A program made the translations under genes and the position numbers. The notes beneath the pieces are model-generated. The model worked only from the letters and a program-made list of their open reading frames with translations, had not been told where the DNA came from and did no database searches. This document shows, in pieces, positions 1 through 8,501 of a stretch of 51,765 nucleotides of DNA. Each line of letters starts with the position of its first letter. The stretch's first letter is position 1. The DNA is from a virus, in IMG/VR virus record IMGVR_UViG_3300009788_000125, positions 1-51,765 of that record; one strand, written 5' to 3'.

Positions 1-7
1 CGAGCGC

Positions 8-763
8 ATGACCATTCCAGCGAATCCATCGAGCTACATCGATTGGGACGACAACGACGTGGCCGTTGGTGACGGCATGAGCAAAAGCGACATCGAGCAA
101 CTATTCAGCAACCAGCGGTTTTTCAGTCAGCGGCTGGCCGACGTCGAGAGTGCGTGGCGCAGGGGCTCCGATGTGTTCAGTCACTTCGGTCGGCCGTCAA
201 CCTTCTTCGGTGACGACTTCTCGATAACGGGCGCCACAGTGGACCTGGACAACCACCTGATGGACTTTGCGTTTGGCGACGACCTGCGCACCAGGGAGGA
301 GCGGCGCATCGACCAGGTCCCATTCTCCTACGAGGTGCGCGTCAAGCCGGCCGCGTGGGGTTCGTCGTTCACGCCCATCATCGCGGTCACCGACAGCGAC
401 ACGGTCACGCATGGCAGCATCCCTGGCGCCTTCACTAATGGCTGCGTGATATTCGCGGGCACCACCAGCGGAACATGGCAGGTGGTCACCAGGCACAACG
501 GGTCGAGCCCCGAGACTACGGACAACATCAACGTCGCCACGTTCAACGATTGGGTCACGATCAAGATCACCTGCACGACGGCCGAGATTGTTGTGGCGAT
601 GGGAACCGACCCGGACGCGCTCTCCGACGTGGCCACGCACACCGTCGACCTCCCGACTAACTTCTCGCTGTACGGCTTCCACGCGGCGTCGAGCGGCGGC
701 AGCAGCAACAAGCTCGACTACCTCAAGCTGGTCACCATCGGCAACCCATTGAGCAACGGATGA
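8..763 (+). CDS. putative tail appendage protein with beta-sandwich domain
   Basis: This 251-residue protein probably belongs to the distal tail, judging from its place among tail genes. Residues about 65-245 look like a jelly-roll (concanavalin/LamG-like) fold: alternating beta stretches, an FGDDFS opening, a SYEVRVKP strand, and a closing LYGFHAASSGG...LDYLKLV segment. Such folds in phage tails often bind glycans, but no binding residues can be assigned here. The ATG at 8 sits in an ATGA, so a gene upstream of the window probably ends at 9-11. The next gene overlaps by 4 bases. Function is inferred from fold impression and context only. Confidence 0.7.
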   Translation: MTIPANPSSYIDWDDNDVAVGDGMSKSDIEQLFSNQRFFSQRLADVESAWRRGSDVFSHFGRPSTFFGDDFSITGATVDLDNHLMDFAFGDDLRTREERRIDQVPFSYEVRVKPAAWGSSFTPIIAVTDSDTVTHGSIPGAFTNGCVIFAGTTSGTWQVVTRHNGSSPETTDNINVATFNDWVTIKITCTTAEIVVAMGTDPDALSDVATHTVDLPTNFSLYGFHAASSGGSSNKLDYLKLVTIGNPLSNG

Positions 764-1056
764 CCGGGAGGCTCGCCAGGGTAACGCTCGACGGGGTCGA
801 GGTGGCACGGCTGACCAAGCTGGTCGCAGACGAGCTTGCGACGTTCACTGTGTCGGCTGCGGCGCCAACCGGCCTGCAGGGCCTGTTCGACCGGATACGC
901 CGGGACGGGTTCTTGACCAGGCAACCTCCAGACGAGCCCCCACGCTACAAGCCCGAGGCGGTGAGCGATGGGAACATTCAGCGGCTCATAGAGGAAGTAG
1001 ATCGGCTCTGGCCGGCGGGGCTCGGCCTGGTCGTGAGCGTCGAGGACATCGGATGA
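760..1056 (+). CDS. hypothetical protein in tail module
   Basis: A 98-residue protein I do not recognise. The N-terminal 35 residues are short hydrophobic strands (RVTLDGVEVARLTKLV) followed by a charged, Pro-rich middle and a helical end. It has no membrane segment or cysteines. It is coupled on both sides by ATGA overlaps (760-763 and 1053-1056), so it is translated with the flanking tail genes and is probably a small structural or assembly protein. Confidence 0.72.
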   Translation: MTGRLARVTLDGVEVARLTKLVADELATFTVSAAAPTGLQGLFDRIRRDGFLTRQPPDEPPRYKPEAVSDGNIQRLIEEVDRLWPAGLGLVVSVEDIG

Positions 1057-1706
1057 TCGAGCTGAACCCATTCGACTACCGGCTGCGAGTCGAGAAGGGC
1101 ACCAGCCCGACCGTGTACGTGCGGGCCTACACCGACCGGCAAGGGCTCGCTCGTGTGGTCATGAGCAGGCGGGCGGCGCCGGCCCTGCCTGAGCACGGCA
1201 CCGCCATCGACTTGTCGAGCGCCACTGTGGCTGTCAATATCAGAGAAGAGCAGGGCGTCGGCTTCGCTAGGTCGAAGATTCACCTCGACCTGGTGACCGG
1301 CGACGTGTCTTTCACGACCACCGGGACGGACGGACTGATCGAGATCTTGTTTCCGAGCGCCAAGACCGACGAGCTACAGACCCTGGCGACCTACGGATGG
1401 GACCTGGTCATGATGGTCGATGGCACGGTACACAGGATCGCTGCGTCTGAGTTCCACATCGACCCACCGATCGGGGAGCAGCTCGGGGCAGCGACGAGGT
1501 TCGAGGAATACAGGGTCGACAAGACCGGCACCGATATCTACATCGGGGAGGCCGACGCCACGGCAGCCACCAGCGCAGCGGCCTGGCGCATCAGGCGCAT
1601 TCGATTGCACGACGGCAGCCAGGCGCCCGCCGAGGAGTGGGCCGAGGGCGACAGGGAATTCGATAACATCTGGGACGACCGCAAGAAGCTGACCTACAGG
1701 GGATAA
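1053..1706 (+). CDS. BppU-like baseplate/tail protein
   Basis: This 217-residue protein starts with a domain (about residues 5-135) patterned like the N-terminal domain of phage baseplate upper proteins (BppU family). It has a ligand-like strand (SPTVYVRAY), a segment like 'LSSATVAVNIRE', then a converted-parameter strand pair (LDLVTGDVSFTTTG) and a closing 'YGWDLVMMVDGTVHRIA..EFHI'. That domain usually anchors side fibres or receptor-binding parts to the tail tip. The last 60 residues are more charged and unassigned. The family call rests on pattern recognition without alignment. Confidence 0.6.
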   Translation: MIELNPFDYRLRVEKGTSPTVYVRAYTDRQGLARVVMSRRAAPALPEHGTAIDLSSATVAVNIREEQGVGFARSKIHLDLVTGDVSFTTTGTDGLIEILFPSAKTDELQTLATYGWDLVMMVDGTVHRIAASEFHIDPPIGEQLGAATRFEEYRVDKTGTDIYIGEADATAATSAAAWRIRRIRLHDGSQAPAEEWAEGDREFDNIWDDRKKLTYRG

Positions 1707-1720
1707 AGGGAGGGCCGAGC

Positions 1721-2110
1721 ATGCCCGGCATGAGCAACGTTCACAAGACCAACGTGATCAATCATTTCCACCGCAACGCCTCCGTCGCGTCGCCGGTCAA
1801 CCAGTACCTCTCCCTGTGGACGAGTGCGCCGGGCGACGACGAGAGCGGCACCGAGGTCAGCGGGCCGGGCTACGCCCGGATCCTCATCACCTTCGACGCC
1901 GACACCCTTGGAGTCACGCAGAACAGCGCCCTGGTCACGATGGCCGCTGCGTCGGGTGCGTGGGGGATTGTCACCCATTGGGCGATCCATACGGCGCTCA
2001 GTGGCACCGGCAACAAGCAGATCTGGGGCGCCCTCGATAACAGCCACACCATCGACACGCCGGACGTTCCCAAGGTGGCAGCGGGTGGCCTGGTCCTGAC
2101 CTACGACTGA
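1721..2110 (+). CDS. gp80-like phage tail fibre protein
   Basis: This 129-residue protein closely follows a common small phage tail protein: 'KTNVINHFHRN' at the start, then 'SLWTSAP', 'GTEVSGPGYAR' (residues about 43-53), 'WGIVTHWAIHTA' and a final 'IWGALD'. Family members are usually annotated as tail fibre or appendage proteins and lie next to fibre genes, as here. The ATG at 1721 follows a GGGAGG at about 1709-1714. It ends in TGATG with the next fibre-like gene. Length is normal for the family. Confidence 0.75.
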   Translation: MPGMSNVHKTNVINHFHRNASVASPVNQYLSLWTSAPGDDESGTEVSGPGYARILITFDADTLGVTQNSALVTMAAASGAWGIVTHWAIHTALSGTGNKQIWGALDNSHTIDTPDVPKVAAGGLVLTYD

Positions 2111-3414
2111 TGGCCGACGTCTTTCTTTCTGGCCGGACGACCGCCACGGCGAGAGTCGCTGGCCGGCTGACCGGTGACGTGTACCTGGGCGGCAGCGTGT
2201 CGGTCGGCGGGGTGGGGAACAAGCCCCGGCCAGTGATCGACAACGACCTGCTCGGGAGCGAGAACCCGACGGCCCGCATGACCGGCGACCTGGTCGTCGA
2301 TATCGGCCTGGCCGGGAGCGAGAACCCGACGGCCCGCATGACCGGCAACATCGCCGTCGACATGTTCCTGACGGGCAGCCAGAAGGCCACCGGTGGCGGC
2401 AGGATGGGCCTGTCCAATATCTGGGACCCGATAGACCTGGCAGCGGTCGGGAGGGCGATGCGGGACGGCCTGGTCGTCGTGACGGACTTCCAGGGCAACA
2501 TCCTCCCCGTCGCCGCCAGCGCCAACGCACCGGTCGGGGCGCCGCCGAGCGGCCGAGGCGTGGTGTTCCAGGACGACGGCAGCGTGTGGGTGTGGGACGG
2601 CGCAGCCTGGCAGAAGGCGGCGGGCGGGGGTGCCGAGGTCAACGACCTGACCGCGGCGGTGGTCTGGGCGAACGTGCCGAACGCGAACACGCCGGACTGC
2701 ATCCACGACAACGTCGCGTCCGAGATCACCGCGGTCACCGAAAAGAACCCGGCAGCCAATAACGACGAGCTTCTGATCGAGGACAGCGCCGCGGGCAACG
2801 GGAAAAAGAGCGTCAAGGTCATCAACCTCCCGCAGTTCCACCCGAACGTCGCTCTACAATTCACCGCCCTGACCAGCAAGACGACCCCCTCCGTGTCGGA
2901 CAAGATTGTGATTGAGAGCGCCGCCCACCTGGGCGCCAAGCGCCAGGTCTCACTCAGCAATCTGGACAAGGCCATCGACCACAACGGGACGCTGAATTAT
3001 GTGGCGTCGCAACACGTCGCCTCGACGAGCGCCGAGACGATGACGAATAAGAACCTGACCTCGTCGACGAACAAGGGCCTGCACCGGCTGCCCTGGGCGC
3101 TCGAGCTACCGACGGCTGCCGAGGACGCGCCGTGGTTCCGCACCGACCGAGGCATTACCGTGTCCAGCGTCAAGGGTGTTCTCGTCGGCGGCACGAGCCC
3201 GAGCGTCACCTTTGTGGTCAGACACGCCACCGACCGCAGCGCCGCCGGCACCCTGGTCACCGTCAGCCTGGCGCTGACCAGCACCACGACCGGGACGGCA
3301 GCCACGCTCAGCGACTCCACCATACCGGCCAACAGTTACGTGTGGGTCGAGACAACAGCCATGAGCGGCGATCCGACCTGGATGGAACTCGACATGGAAT
3401 TCACTGATGATTAG
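2110..3414 (+). CDS. tail fibre protein with repeated 20-residue beta units
   Basis: A 434-residue fibre-like protein. Residues about 1-95 are built of roughly 20-residue units of the form [VIM]xLxGSxxxTARMTGxLxxD, two of which are nearly identical and are encoded by a 34-bp direct repeat. Residues about 96-330 include a short 'VFQDDGSVWVWDGAAWQKA' segment common in phage fibres and many Asn-rich turns. The C-terminal 120 residues form a Ser/Thr-rich beta domain (VTFVVRHATDRSAAGTLVTVSLAL). This modular repeat-plus-head build is typical of receptor-binding fibres. Host target unknown. Confidence 0.7.
   Translation: MADVFLSGRTTATARVAGRLTGDVYLGGSVSVGGVGNKPRPVIDNDLLGSENPTARMTGDLVVDIGLAGSENPTARMTGNIAVDMFLTGSQKATGGGRMGLSNIWDPIDLAAVGRAMRDGLVVVTDFQGNILPVAASANAPVGAPPSGRGVVFQDDGSVWVWDGAAWQKAAGGGAEVNDLTAAVVWANVPNANTPDCIHDNVASEITAVTEKNPAANNDELLIEDSAAGNGKKSVKVINLPQFHPNVALQFTALTSKTTPSVSDKIVIESAAHLGAKRQVSLSNLDKAIDHNGTLNYVASQHVASTSAETMTNKNLTSSTNKGLHRLPWALELPTAAEDAPWFRTDRGITVSSVKGVLVGGTSPSVTFVVRHATDRSAAGTLVTVSLALTSTTTGTAATLSDSTIPANSYVWVETTAMSGDPTWMELDMEFTDD
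2253..2346 (+). repeat. 34-bp direct repeat in fibre gene
   Basis: Positions 2253-2286 and 2313-2346 are identical over 34 bp and lie exactly 60 bp apart, so they keep the frame and each encode a GSENPTARMTG unit. Near-perfect nucleotide identity indicates a recent tandem duplication or recombination within the fibre shaft. Confidence 0.95.
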
Positions 3415-3748
3415 GCCCCGCTATCTGGTGCTGCGAGAGCCCGTGATCGCCTGGGCGGCGTACTACGCCGACGGCACCGTGCTGCGCAGCCGGTTCGATT
3501 CGCCGGCCGACGTGGTCGACGGCGTGCAGGCCCTTGCGATCCTGTCCCGACGGGCCGACGGCAAGACCTTCGTCGAGATGCACCACGGCGAGGACCTGCC
3601 GGAGGTGACCTACGACATCCCCATCGTCGACAGGGACGGGGACGGCACGGGCGTGTACACCGTGCGCAGCGGGCCGACGCTGGCGGATCAAGACTTCGCT
3701 CCGGTATACGACAAGATGCTGGACGAGGCGACGAGCAGGCAGCTCTGA
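3407..3748 (+). CDS. hypothetical protein in tail-fibre cluster
   Basis: A 113-residue acidic protein, not recognised. It overlaps the fibre gene by 8 bases and ends in TGATG with the next gene. The sequence shows compact alternating strands (YLVLREPVIAWAAYYADGTVL, then TYDIPIVDRDGDGTGVYTV) without membrane segments. Position suggests a fibre accessory or chaperone, but nothing in the sequence proves it. Confidence 0.68.
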   Translation: MIRPRYLVLREPVIAWAAYYADGTVLRSRFDSPADVVDGVQALAILSRRADGKTFVEMHHGEDLPEVTYDIPIVDRDGDGTGVYTVRSGPTLADQDFAPVYDKMLDEATSRQL

Positions 3749-4269
3749 TGTCGACGAAATACTTCCCGCAGGACGCCAACGCCGACACGACTTGCGACAC
3801 CACGGCGAAGGCTCAGGACATGAGCAAGACTCAGGGGACCACGACGACGTCGGGCAGCGACTCCGTCTCCGACACGCCGTTCGTTGAGGTTCACTCGTTC
3901 GATATCGACGCCACCCCTGATAGTCCGGGGAGCGGCAGCCACGACGTATCGCTGGACGTCAACACCATGAGCGCAGGGGCAACTGGCCGGTACCGGATCC
4001 AGGCCGTGGACGATGCCGGATGCGGCGTGTCGGCATCGAGCGCCTACAGCGCCAACTTCACCAGCGCCACCAGCTTCCCGCACCTGCTCACCGGCACGAG
4101 CCTGGCGTGGGCTGCCGGCGACGAGCGGCTGCGCCTGAGCGTCGAGCTAAGCCGAGACAGCGGGCAGCACGGAGGCAAGAGCGTGACCAGCAACGTTCAG
4201 GATGTAGACTCGTTCGTGGACGCACCCTGGCCGATAGTTCGGCGCCGCCTGATCCTGGGGGGAACATGA
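3748..4269 (+). CDS. putative structural beta-rich tail protein
   Basis: This 173-residue protein is rich in Ser, Thr, Asp and Gly and is predicted to be mostly beta strand. Residues about 45-120 hold alternating strands (VEVHSFDIDAT, HDVSLDVNTM, GRYRIQAVDDAG) resembling small virion decoration or tail proteins. It is coupled by TGATG to the gene before and by ATGA (4266-4269) to the lysin gene after. I cannot name a family. Confidence 0.65.
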   Translation: MSTKYFPQDANADTTCDTTAKAQDMSKTQGTTTTSGSDSVSDTPFVEVHSFDIDATPDSPGSGSHDVSLDVNTMSAGATGRYRIQAVDDAGCGVSASSAYSANFTSATSFPHLLTGTSLAWAAGDERLRLSVELSRDSGQHGGKSVTSNVQDVDSFVDAPWPIVRRRLILGGT

Positions 4270-4811
4270 CCGCACTCGAAAAAGCCGTCGCCCTGAACGC
4301 GCACAGAGTTATGGCGCCGTGCGGCATCGACAAGCGCATCCTGCTGCTGGCGCTCGCTGACATCGAGAGCAGCGGCGGCAAGAACAACGTGCCGCGGTGG
4401 GAGGCAGCCTACGCCGGCCCGAACCTGGGCGCCAAGGATCCGCAGCACCGGAAGTTCGGCGGCTACTACTACCGCAAGCGCAGCGCACCGCACGTCAAGG
4501 CGCAGTGGAAGCGGTGGGGGGACCCGGCGGCGCACAGTTACGGGCCGTGGCAGATCCTCCACATCACGGCGTGGGAGTTCGGCTACCGTGGGGACCCGCA
4601 CGACCTGACCAAGACGGCGGTGTGCTTACCCTACGTGATCAAGCTACTGAACCGACGCGTGTTCCGGCACGGCGACCCGACGAAGGGCGCCCGAAATCTG
4701 GCTGACGTGGCCGACGCCTGGAACAGCGGCACGCACCGCGACGCCAACATTCCGCACGGCTACATCGCTAAGGTGAAACGGGCCTACACCAGGAGACTGG
4801 CCAGTGCTTGA
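4266..4811 (+). CDS. lytic transglycosylase/lysozyme-like lysin
   Basis: This 181-residue protein has the core pattern of SLT/goose-type lysozyme domains: LLALADIESSGG (probable catalytic Glu at residue 34), then HSYGPWQILHITAWEFG, and a late ADVADAWNSGTHRD..PHGYIAKVKRAY. Such enzymes cleave the glycan strands of peptidoglycan. It has no signal peptide or membrane segment, so it would need a holin or be part of the virion. It is followed at once by small membrane-protein genes, which favours an endolysin role. The ATG at 4266 overlaps the previous stop; a longer in-frame reading back to 4020 would overlap the previous gene and is not preferred. Confidence 0.8.
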   Translation: MTALEKAVALNAHRVMAPCGIDKRILLLALADIESSGGKNNVPRWEAAYAGPNLGAKDPQHRKFGGYYYRKRSAPHVKAQWKRWGDPAAHSYGPWQILHITAWEFGYRGDPHDLTKTAVCLPYVIKLLNRRVFRHGDPTKGARNLADVADAWNSGTHRDANIPHGYIAKVKRAYTRRLASA

Positions 4812-5127
4812 ACCGGGGATCACAACCAACCTGATCGCGGGCACCGTGGCGGTGTTGGTGCTGGAAAAGATGGGGCAGATCATCAAGGGCGTCATCGACA
4901 GCGTGAACCGAAAAAACGGGAACGGGAGAGTCGTGCCGGTGTGCACGCCTGGGCCGGCGGTCATCGATAGACTGGACGGAATCAGTAGGATCCAAGAGCG
5001 CACCGTTGGCATCCTGGGGCGGATCGAATCAGACATGCGGGACCAGAGAAATCAGATCGGCGCCATCCGTGGCGACCTGGGAATCGTGTGCTCGCAGCTT
5101 GCAAACAAAGACAAGGGAGGAGGTTGA
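4804..5127 (+). CDS. small membrane-associated protein of lysis cassette
   Basis: A 107-residue protein with a GTG start that overlaps the lysin gene by 8 bases. Residues about 5-30 form a moderately hydrophobic stretch (TNLIAGTVAVLVLEKMGQII) that could span or lie on the membrane. Residues about 60-98 form an amphipathic, coiled-coil-like helix (RIQERTVGILGRIESDMRDQ). This layout resembles small holin-associated or antiholin-like proteins, but no family is recognised. Confidence 0.62.
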   Translation: MLEPGITTNLIAGTVAVLVLEKMGQIIKGVIDSVNRKNGNGRVVPVCTPGPAVIDRLDGISRIQERTVGILGRIESDMRDQRNQIGAIRGDLGIVCSQLANKDKGGG

Positions 5128-5129
5128 AC

Positions 5130-5435
5130 ATGGACACCATCGCAACGAGCCTCATCGCGTTCGGTACGATCCAGGCGGCAGCCATGATCCTGACCGAGTG
5201 GCTGGCGCTGCCGCTGTTTAGGAGCAAGATCGAGCCCGGCAAGAACCTGCCGTGGCGCAAAAGGCTGAGCTGCTTCGTCTACGCCACGACGATGGCCAGC
5301 ATCGCGGTACCGGCGGGGCTCCTCGAACTTCCCGAAGCGGCCAACCCGTGGCTCGCGGTTCCCTTGCTCGGATTCCTGAGCACGATCATCGCCTTCGGAT
5401 TCGTCAAGGGTAAGAAGGCACTCGGCAATGGATGA
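5130..5435 (+). CDS. putative holin (multi-span membrane protein)
   Basis: This 101-residue protein has three hydrophobic segments, at residues about 3-24 (TIATSLIAFGTIQAAAMIL), 46-66 (SCFVYATTMASIAVPAGLL) and 72-94 (PWLAVPLLGFLSTIIAFGFV), with a Lys-rich end. Small size, three spans and position just after a lysin are the usual marks of a holin, which times lysis by opening the inner membrane. The ATG at 5130 follows a strong GGGAGGAGG Shine-Dalgarno. A longer reading from 5088 is possible but lies inside the previous gene. Confidence 0.68.
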   Translation: MDTIATSLIAFGTIQAAAMILTEWLALPLFRSKIEPGKNLPWRKRLSCFVYATTMASIAVPAGLLELPEAANPWLAVPLLGFLSTIIAFGFVKGKKALGNG

Positions 5436-5760
5436 CGGAGGAGGGGTCGGCACGGTCGCGATGGTGATAGCTGGACTCATTGGGGCCGTCGTTCTCTTTC
5501 TCGGCGGGCGCAAGAGCGCCGCCGGCAAGGAGCGCAAGAAGCATGCAACCGAGGCGGTCGACCGAGTCCGCGTCAACGAGGCGGAGCGCCTGGCCGCAAC
5601 GCAGCGAGCGCAGGACATCATCGATCGCCACGAGACGAAGACGGTCGAGTATCTACTCGCCAAGAAGCTACTCGAGCGCCAGCGCCCAAAGGGGACCGAG
5701 CCGACGCACCTTGACATCATCGAGGAGGTGCGGCGACAGCGTTCAGGGCAACGAGAATGA
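5428..5760 (+). CDS. single-span membrane protein with coiled coil
   Basis: A 110-residue protein: one N-terminal membrane segment (about residues 8-27, VGTVAMVIAGLIGAVVLFLGG) followed by a long charged helical region rich in Arg, Glu and Ala (about 30-105). The topology resembles inner-membrane spanins or second holins, and the gene sits between a holin-like gene and another coiled-coil gene. It overlaps both neighbours (8 and 4 bases). A spanin role would imply a host with an outer membrane, which is not established here. Confidence 0.6.
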   Translation: MDDGGGVGTVAMVIAGLIGAVVLFLGGRKSAAGKERKKHATEAVDRVRVNEAERLAATQRAQDIIDRHETKTVEYLLAKKLLERQRPKGTEPTHLDIIEEVRRQRSGQRE

Positions 5761-6188
5761 AGATCATCGGGCTCCTGGGTGCGGTTGTATTCACGGCAGC
5801 GCTACCCCTCGCTGCGGACTCAAATCAATCCCAGGAGTCCACCATCTCTGAGCAGGCCAGGGACCCGGCCGTGCTGCAGGCGGTCATCGAGGGCCTTGCC
5901 GACCAGGTCGACAATCTGAACGCTCAACTGCTTGCGGAGGCGGCGCTCGCGGAGGAAGAGGTCGAGAGGCTGCAGCGGGTCATCGACCAGCTCCGTGTCC
6001 ATCTCAAGACCATCGATACCATTGCCGAGGACAACGCCAGGCAGGCCGAGCGGCTGCACGATATCTGGAGACGCGAGCGCCGGGCCAGGCTCTGGGACCG
6101 GCTCGGGTGCGCCGTCGGCCTGGCTGCGACTGGCGACAGCAGCGGCTTTCAGGGGGGCCTCGGAGGCGCCTGCGGGATCAAGTTCTAG
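5757..6188 (+). CDS. secreted coiled-coil protein of lysis cassette
   Basis: This 143-residue protein begins with a signal-peptide-like stretch (MKIIGLLGAVVFTAALPLAADS) and continues with a long heptad-like helix (residues about 40-110). It ends in a Gly-rich tail with two cysteines (CAVGLAATGDSSGFQGG...ACGIKF). It closes the lysis cassette and overlaps the previous gene by 4 bases. A spanin-like or envelope-bound accessory role is plausible; no lipobox is evident. Promoter P1 follows three bases after its stop. Confidence 0.62.
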   Translation: MKIIGLLGAVVFTAALPLAADSNQSQESTISEQARDPAVLQAVIEGLADQVDNLNAQLLAEAALAEEEVERLQRVIDQLRVHLKTIDTIAEDNARQAERLHDIWRRERRARLWDRLGCAVGLAATGDSSGFQGGLGGACGIKF

Positions 6189-6190
6189 CG

Positions 6191-6219
6191 TTGACACCAG
6201 GGGGGCCACGGCCTATCGT
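6191..6219 (+). promoter_or_regulatory. early promoter P1 with GGCCACGGCC block
   Basis: TTGACA (6191-6196), a 17-bp spacer and TATCGT (6214-6219) form a good sigma70-type promoter. The last ten spacer bases (6204-6213) are GGCCACGGCC, a block shared with four other early promoters in this window. Transcription would start near 6226 and serve the recombination genes from 6320. Confidence 0.75.
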
Positions 6220-6319
6220 GTAGGCATGCGGCAAGGGGTGAAATACAGCCAACCAACGGAGCGCCCTGGCCTGGGCTTGCCGCACCGGGTCGGGGCGTTT
6301 CTGCGTGCAGGGAGAGCCG

Positions 6320-7366
6320 ATGCGGAAACTGAAGGATATCGACAAGGTCGGTCAGGAGCTGGCTCTATATAAGTTCCCGACCGAGGAAGTGACCTACGAG
6401 CAGGCGCAGGGCATCGCCACCGACGGTGGCCTGATCAGCTACACCGACGCCAAGGGCAAAGCGATCACCGTCATGGCGGCGGCGGCCCTCACCACGGCCA
6501 ACAAGGCGAAGGAGATGCCTCGCTTCGTCTGGCACAAGGCGGTGACCAGGGCGGCTGGCGCCAAGACCAAGAAGGGGTACGACACGACCGGCTACGGCTA
6601 CCAGTTCATCGTGAACGCACTCAACGAGGTGCTAGGGATGGACGGCTGGCGCACCGAGGCAGCGCACGACGAGACGCCGGGTGAGTACGAGAGCGGGCGC
6701 CCTAACTGGCATGTGCTCGTGCGCATGCGCATGATCCTGCGGTTCGCGAGCCAGGCGACGGAGGTGATCAAGGACGCTGCCAAAAAGGAGGTGGACACCC
6801 GCGTCGTCGAAATCAGCCACGAGGGTCACGGCGGGCATCGCAGTTCTGAGCGGGAGAGTGCCTACAAAGGGGCGACCACCAACGCGATCAAGAAGGTGGC
6901 AGCGATGTTCGGGCTCGGGCGCACGGCCTACGAGGGCACGCTCGACGAGGATTACCAGGCGCTGGAGGGGAAGCTGGCTCCGCCAAAGGTCAAGGCCGCT
7001 GACAAGCCGCCCAAGAACAAGGTGACCACCGGGGCCAAGAAGGACAAGGGAGCGAAGCCGGCGACGCAGCCACGGACCACCAGGAAGCCCAAGGATCGCT
7101 GGCCTGGGTTCGTCAAGGAAATCGAGAACCTGTTCAAGAACGTCGACATCAGCGACGCCGATCGGGACAGCGGGGTCAACGCGCTCCTCGAGGTCCAGTT
7201 CGGCATCCCCATCCCGCAGCAGGAGCAGCCGAGCGCCGACCGCGACGCAGCCCTCAACGGGGCGTGGCAGTTACTGAGCCAGGCTGAGCCCGATAAACGA
7301 GCATTCATCCTGCAGTCGGCGCAGGAGATGTGGGCCGCGGCGCAGAAAGAAGGAGGTGGCGAATGA
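6320..7366 (+). CDS. Rad52/Sak-family single-strand annealing protein
   Basis: This 348-residue protein would anneal complementary single strands during phage recombination. The Rad52/Rad22 signature is seen in GYGYQFIVNALNEVLGMDGW (residues about 91-110) and later in RESAYKGATTNAIKKVAAMF (about 178-197). Then comes a Lys/Pro-rich linker (about 222-262) and a helical C-terminal domain whose role is unknown. The adjacent downstream gene is a RecB/Cas4-like nuclease, giving the usual nuclease-annealase pair. The ATG at 6320 is chosen over a GTG at 6305 because AGGGAG lies at about 6309-6314. It is the first gene after promoter P1. Confidence 0.85.
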   Translation: MRKLKDIDKVGQELALYKFPTEEVTYEQAQGIATDGGLISYTDAKGKAITVMAAAALTTANKAKEMPRFVWHKAVTRAAGAKTKKGYDTTGYGYQFIVNALNEVLGMDGWRTEAAHDETPGEYESGRPNWHVLVRMRMILRFASQATEVIKDAAKKEVDTRVVEISHEGHGGHRSSERESAYKGATTNAIKKVAAMFGLGRTAYEGTLDEDYQALEGKLAPPKVKAADKPPKNKVTTGAKKDKGAKPATQPRTTRKPKDRWPGFVKEIENLFKNVDISDADRDSGVNALLEVQFGIPIPQQEQPSADRDAALNGAWQLLSQAEPDKRAFILQSAQEMWAAAQKEGGGE

Positions 7367-8421
7367 GACAGCGATTCGCATACAGCCACAGCCAGCAGGG
7401 CAAGATGGACTTCTGCCCGCGAGCGTTCAGGATGCAGTACGAGGCCCGCGTCCGCACGAAAAAGTCGCCGCAGTTTTTCGCCGTCGGTGACGCGGTAGAG
7501 GCCGCAACGACGAAGCTGATCCTTGCGTCGCAGGCGTCACCACCCGTCACCGACGTGGCGGCACTCAAGGCGATGGCCGTGGTCGAGTTCGACAAGGTCT
7601 GGGATGCCAAGCTGGAGCACGGGCACGACGGCAAGGACATCGATTGGGGAAAGAAAACGCCACCGACGATCAAGGCGCCGCTGGTGAACCTCATGAGCCA
7701 GTTCGCGGACCAGGTCGTCGGGCGGGACACCGGTTACATCGTCGAGGTGTTCGCCATGCAGACCAGGATCAGGCTCGCCATCAAGGACACGCCGGGGTGG
7801 CAGGGCATTCTCGATCTGATGGCGCTGGTCCGGTTCTCAACCGAGTGCCTGAACTGCAAGGACGAGGTCGCGGAGCGCATGCGCAGGGTGGAGGCGAAGG
7901 AAATCAATCCCAAGACCAAGAAGCCGTGGTCGTACAAGCAGCCGCCCTGCACGGTGTGCAAGATGACGATGCAGGTCCCGGACGTCCAGCGGGCTCCGGC
8001 GCTCGCCCTGCTCGACATGAAAACATCCGCGTCGCCGTGGTCGTGGATCGCGGCGAAGTCTGACGGGCAGGCCAAGAAGTATATCTGGGCGCTGCGCCAC
8101 GACGGCGTCTGGGAGGACAGCGGCCTACAGGCTGCCACCGGGCACGCCGAGCCACCACGCCTCGCCGGCTACCTGGTCGGGCCGAAGACGGCGGCGGGTG
8201 GTTGGAAGATCCATCTCAACGAGATCAGCGCGTTCGATTGCGACGAGGCGGACGACGCCTTCTGGGCGCACCACGAACTTGTCGAGGGTGGGCGCCGTCC
8301 ACAGCGCCCAGGTTACGGCGGGGGAAACTGTGGCTGGTGCGACTTCAAGCCGGCCTGCTGGGCTCCCCTGGAAGCGTACAAGACCCTCGAAGGACCGGGC
8401 ATCATCAAGAAGATAGGCTGA
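7363..8421 (+). CDS. Cas4/AddB-like Fe-S PD-(D/E)XK nuclease
   Basis: A 352-residue nuclease of the RecB/Cas4 group, which resects DNA ends to give single strands. The nuclease core shows GWQGILDLMAL (about 145-155) and the DxK motif in LLDMKTS (Asp218, Lys220). Four cysteines, one near the N-terminus (Cys18) and three near the end (Cys323, Cys326, Cys332, as CxxCx5C), match the iron-sulfur pattern of Cas4 and AddB. An additional CLNC...CTVC pair (162/165 and 196/199) lies between core motifs and looks like an inserted zinc finger. AGGAGG before the ATG at 7363 decides the start. It overlaps the Rad52-like gene by 4 bases. Confidence 0.82.
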   Translation: MRQRFAYSHSQQGKMDFCPRAFRMQYEARVRTKKSPQFFAVGDAVEAATTKLILASQASPPVTDVAALKAMAVVEFDKVWDAKLEHGHDGKDIDWGKKTPPTIKAPLVNLMSQFADQVVGRDTGYIVEVFAMQTRIRLAIKDTPGWQGILDLMALVRFSTECLNCKDEVAERMRRVEAKEINPKTKKPWSYKQPPCTVCKMTMQVPDVQRAPALALLDMKTSASPWSWIAAKSDGQAKKYIWALRHDGVWEDSGLQAATGHAEPPRLAGYLVGPKTAAGGWKIHLNEISAFDCDEADDAFWAHHELVEGGRRPQRPGYGGGNCGWCDFKPACWAPLEAYKTLEGPGIIKKIG

Positions 8422-8437
8422 CCAGGGAGGTTGCACG

Positions 8438-8490
8438 GCCCGACGGGGGGTCCTGGTTGGTACGGCTCTCGCCCCCTTGTCGGGCACCTT
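8438..8490 (+). terminator. hairpin terminator-like element
   Basis: GCCCGAC (8438-8444) pairs with GTCGGGC (8479-8485), and the following G run pairs with CCCCC across a two-base bulge, leaving a loop of about 21 bases. The downstream T tract is weak (ACCTTTC). Its place between a stop codon and promoter P2 supports a terminator or a boundary hairpin. Confidence 0.5.
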
Positions 8491-8501
8491 TCAGGGGAGA
8501 C

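Noticed and set aside
4020-4265. Longer N-terminus for the lysin gene
   Set aside because: The extra 82 residues overlap the well-coupled previous gene and are Arg/His/Gln-rich, typical of a shadow frame.
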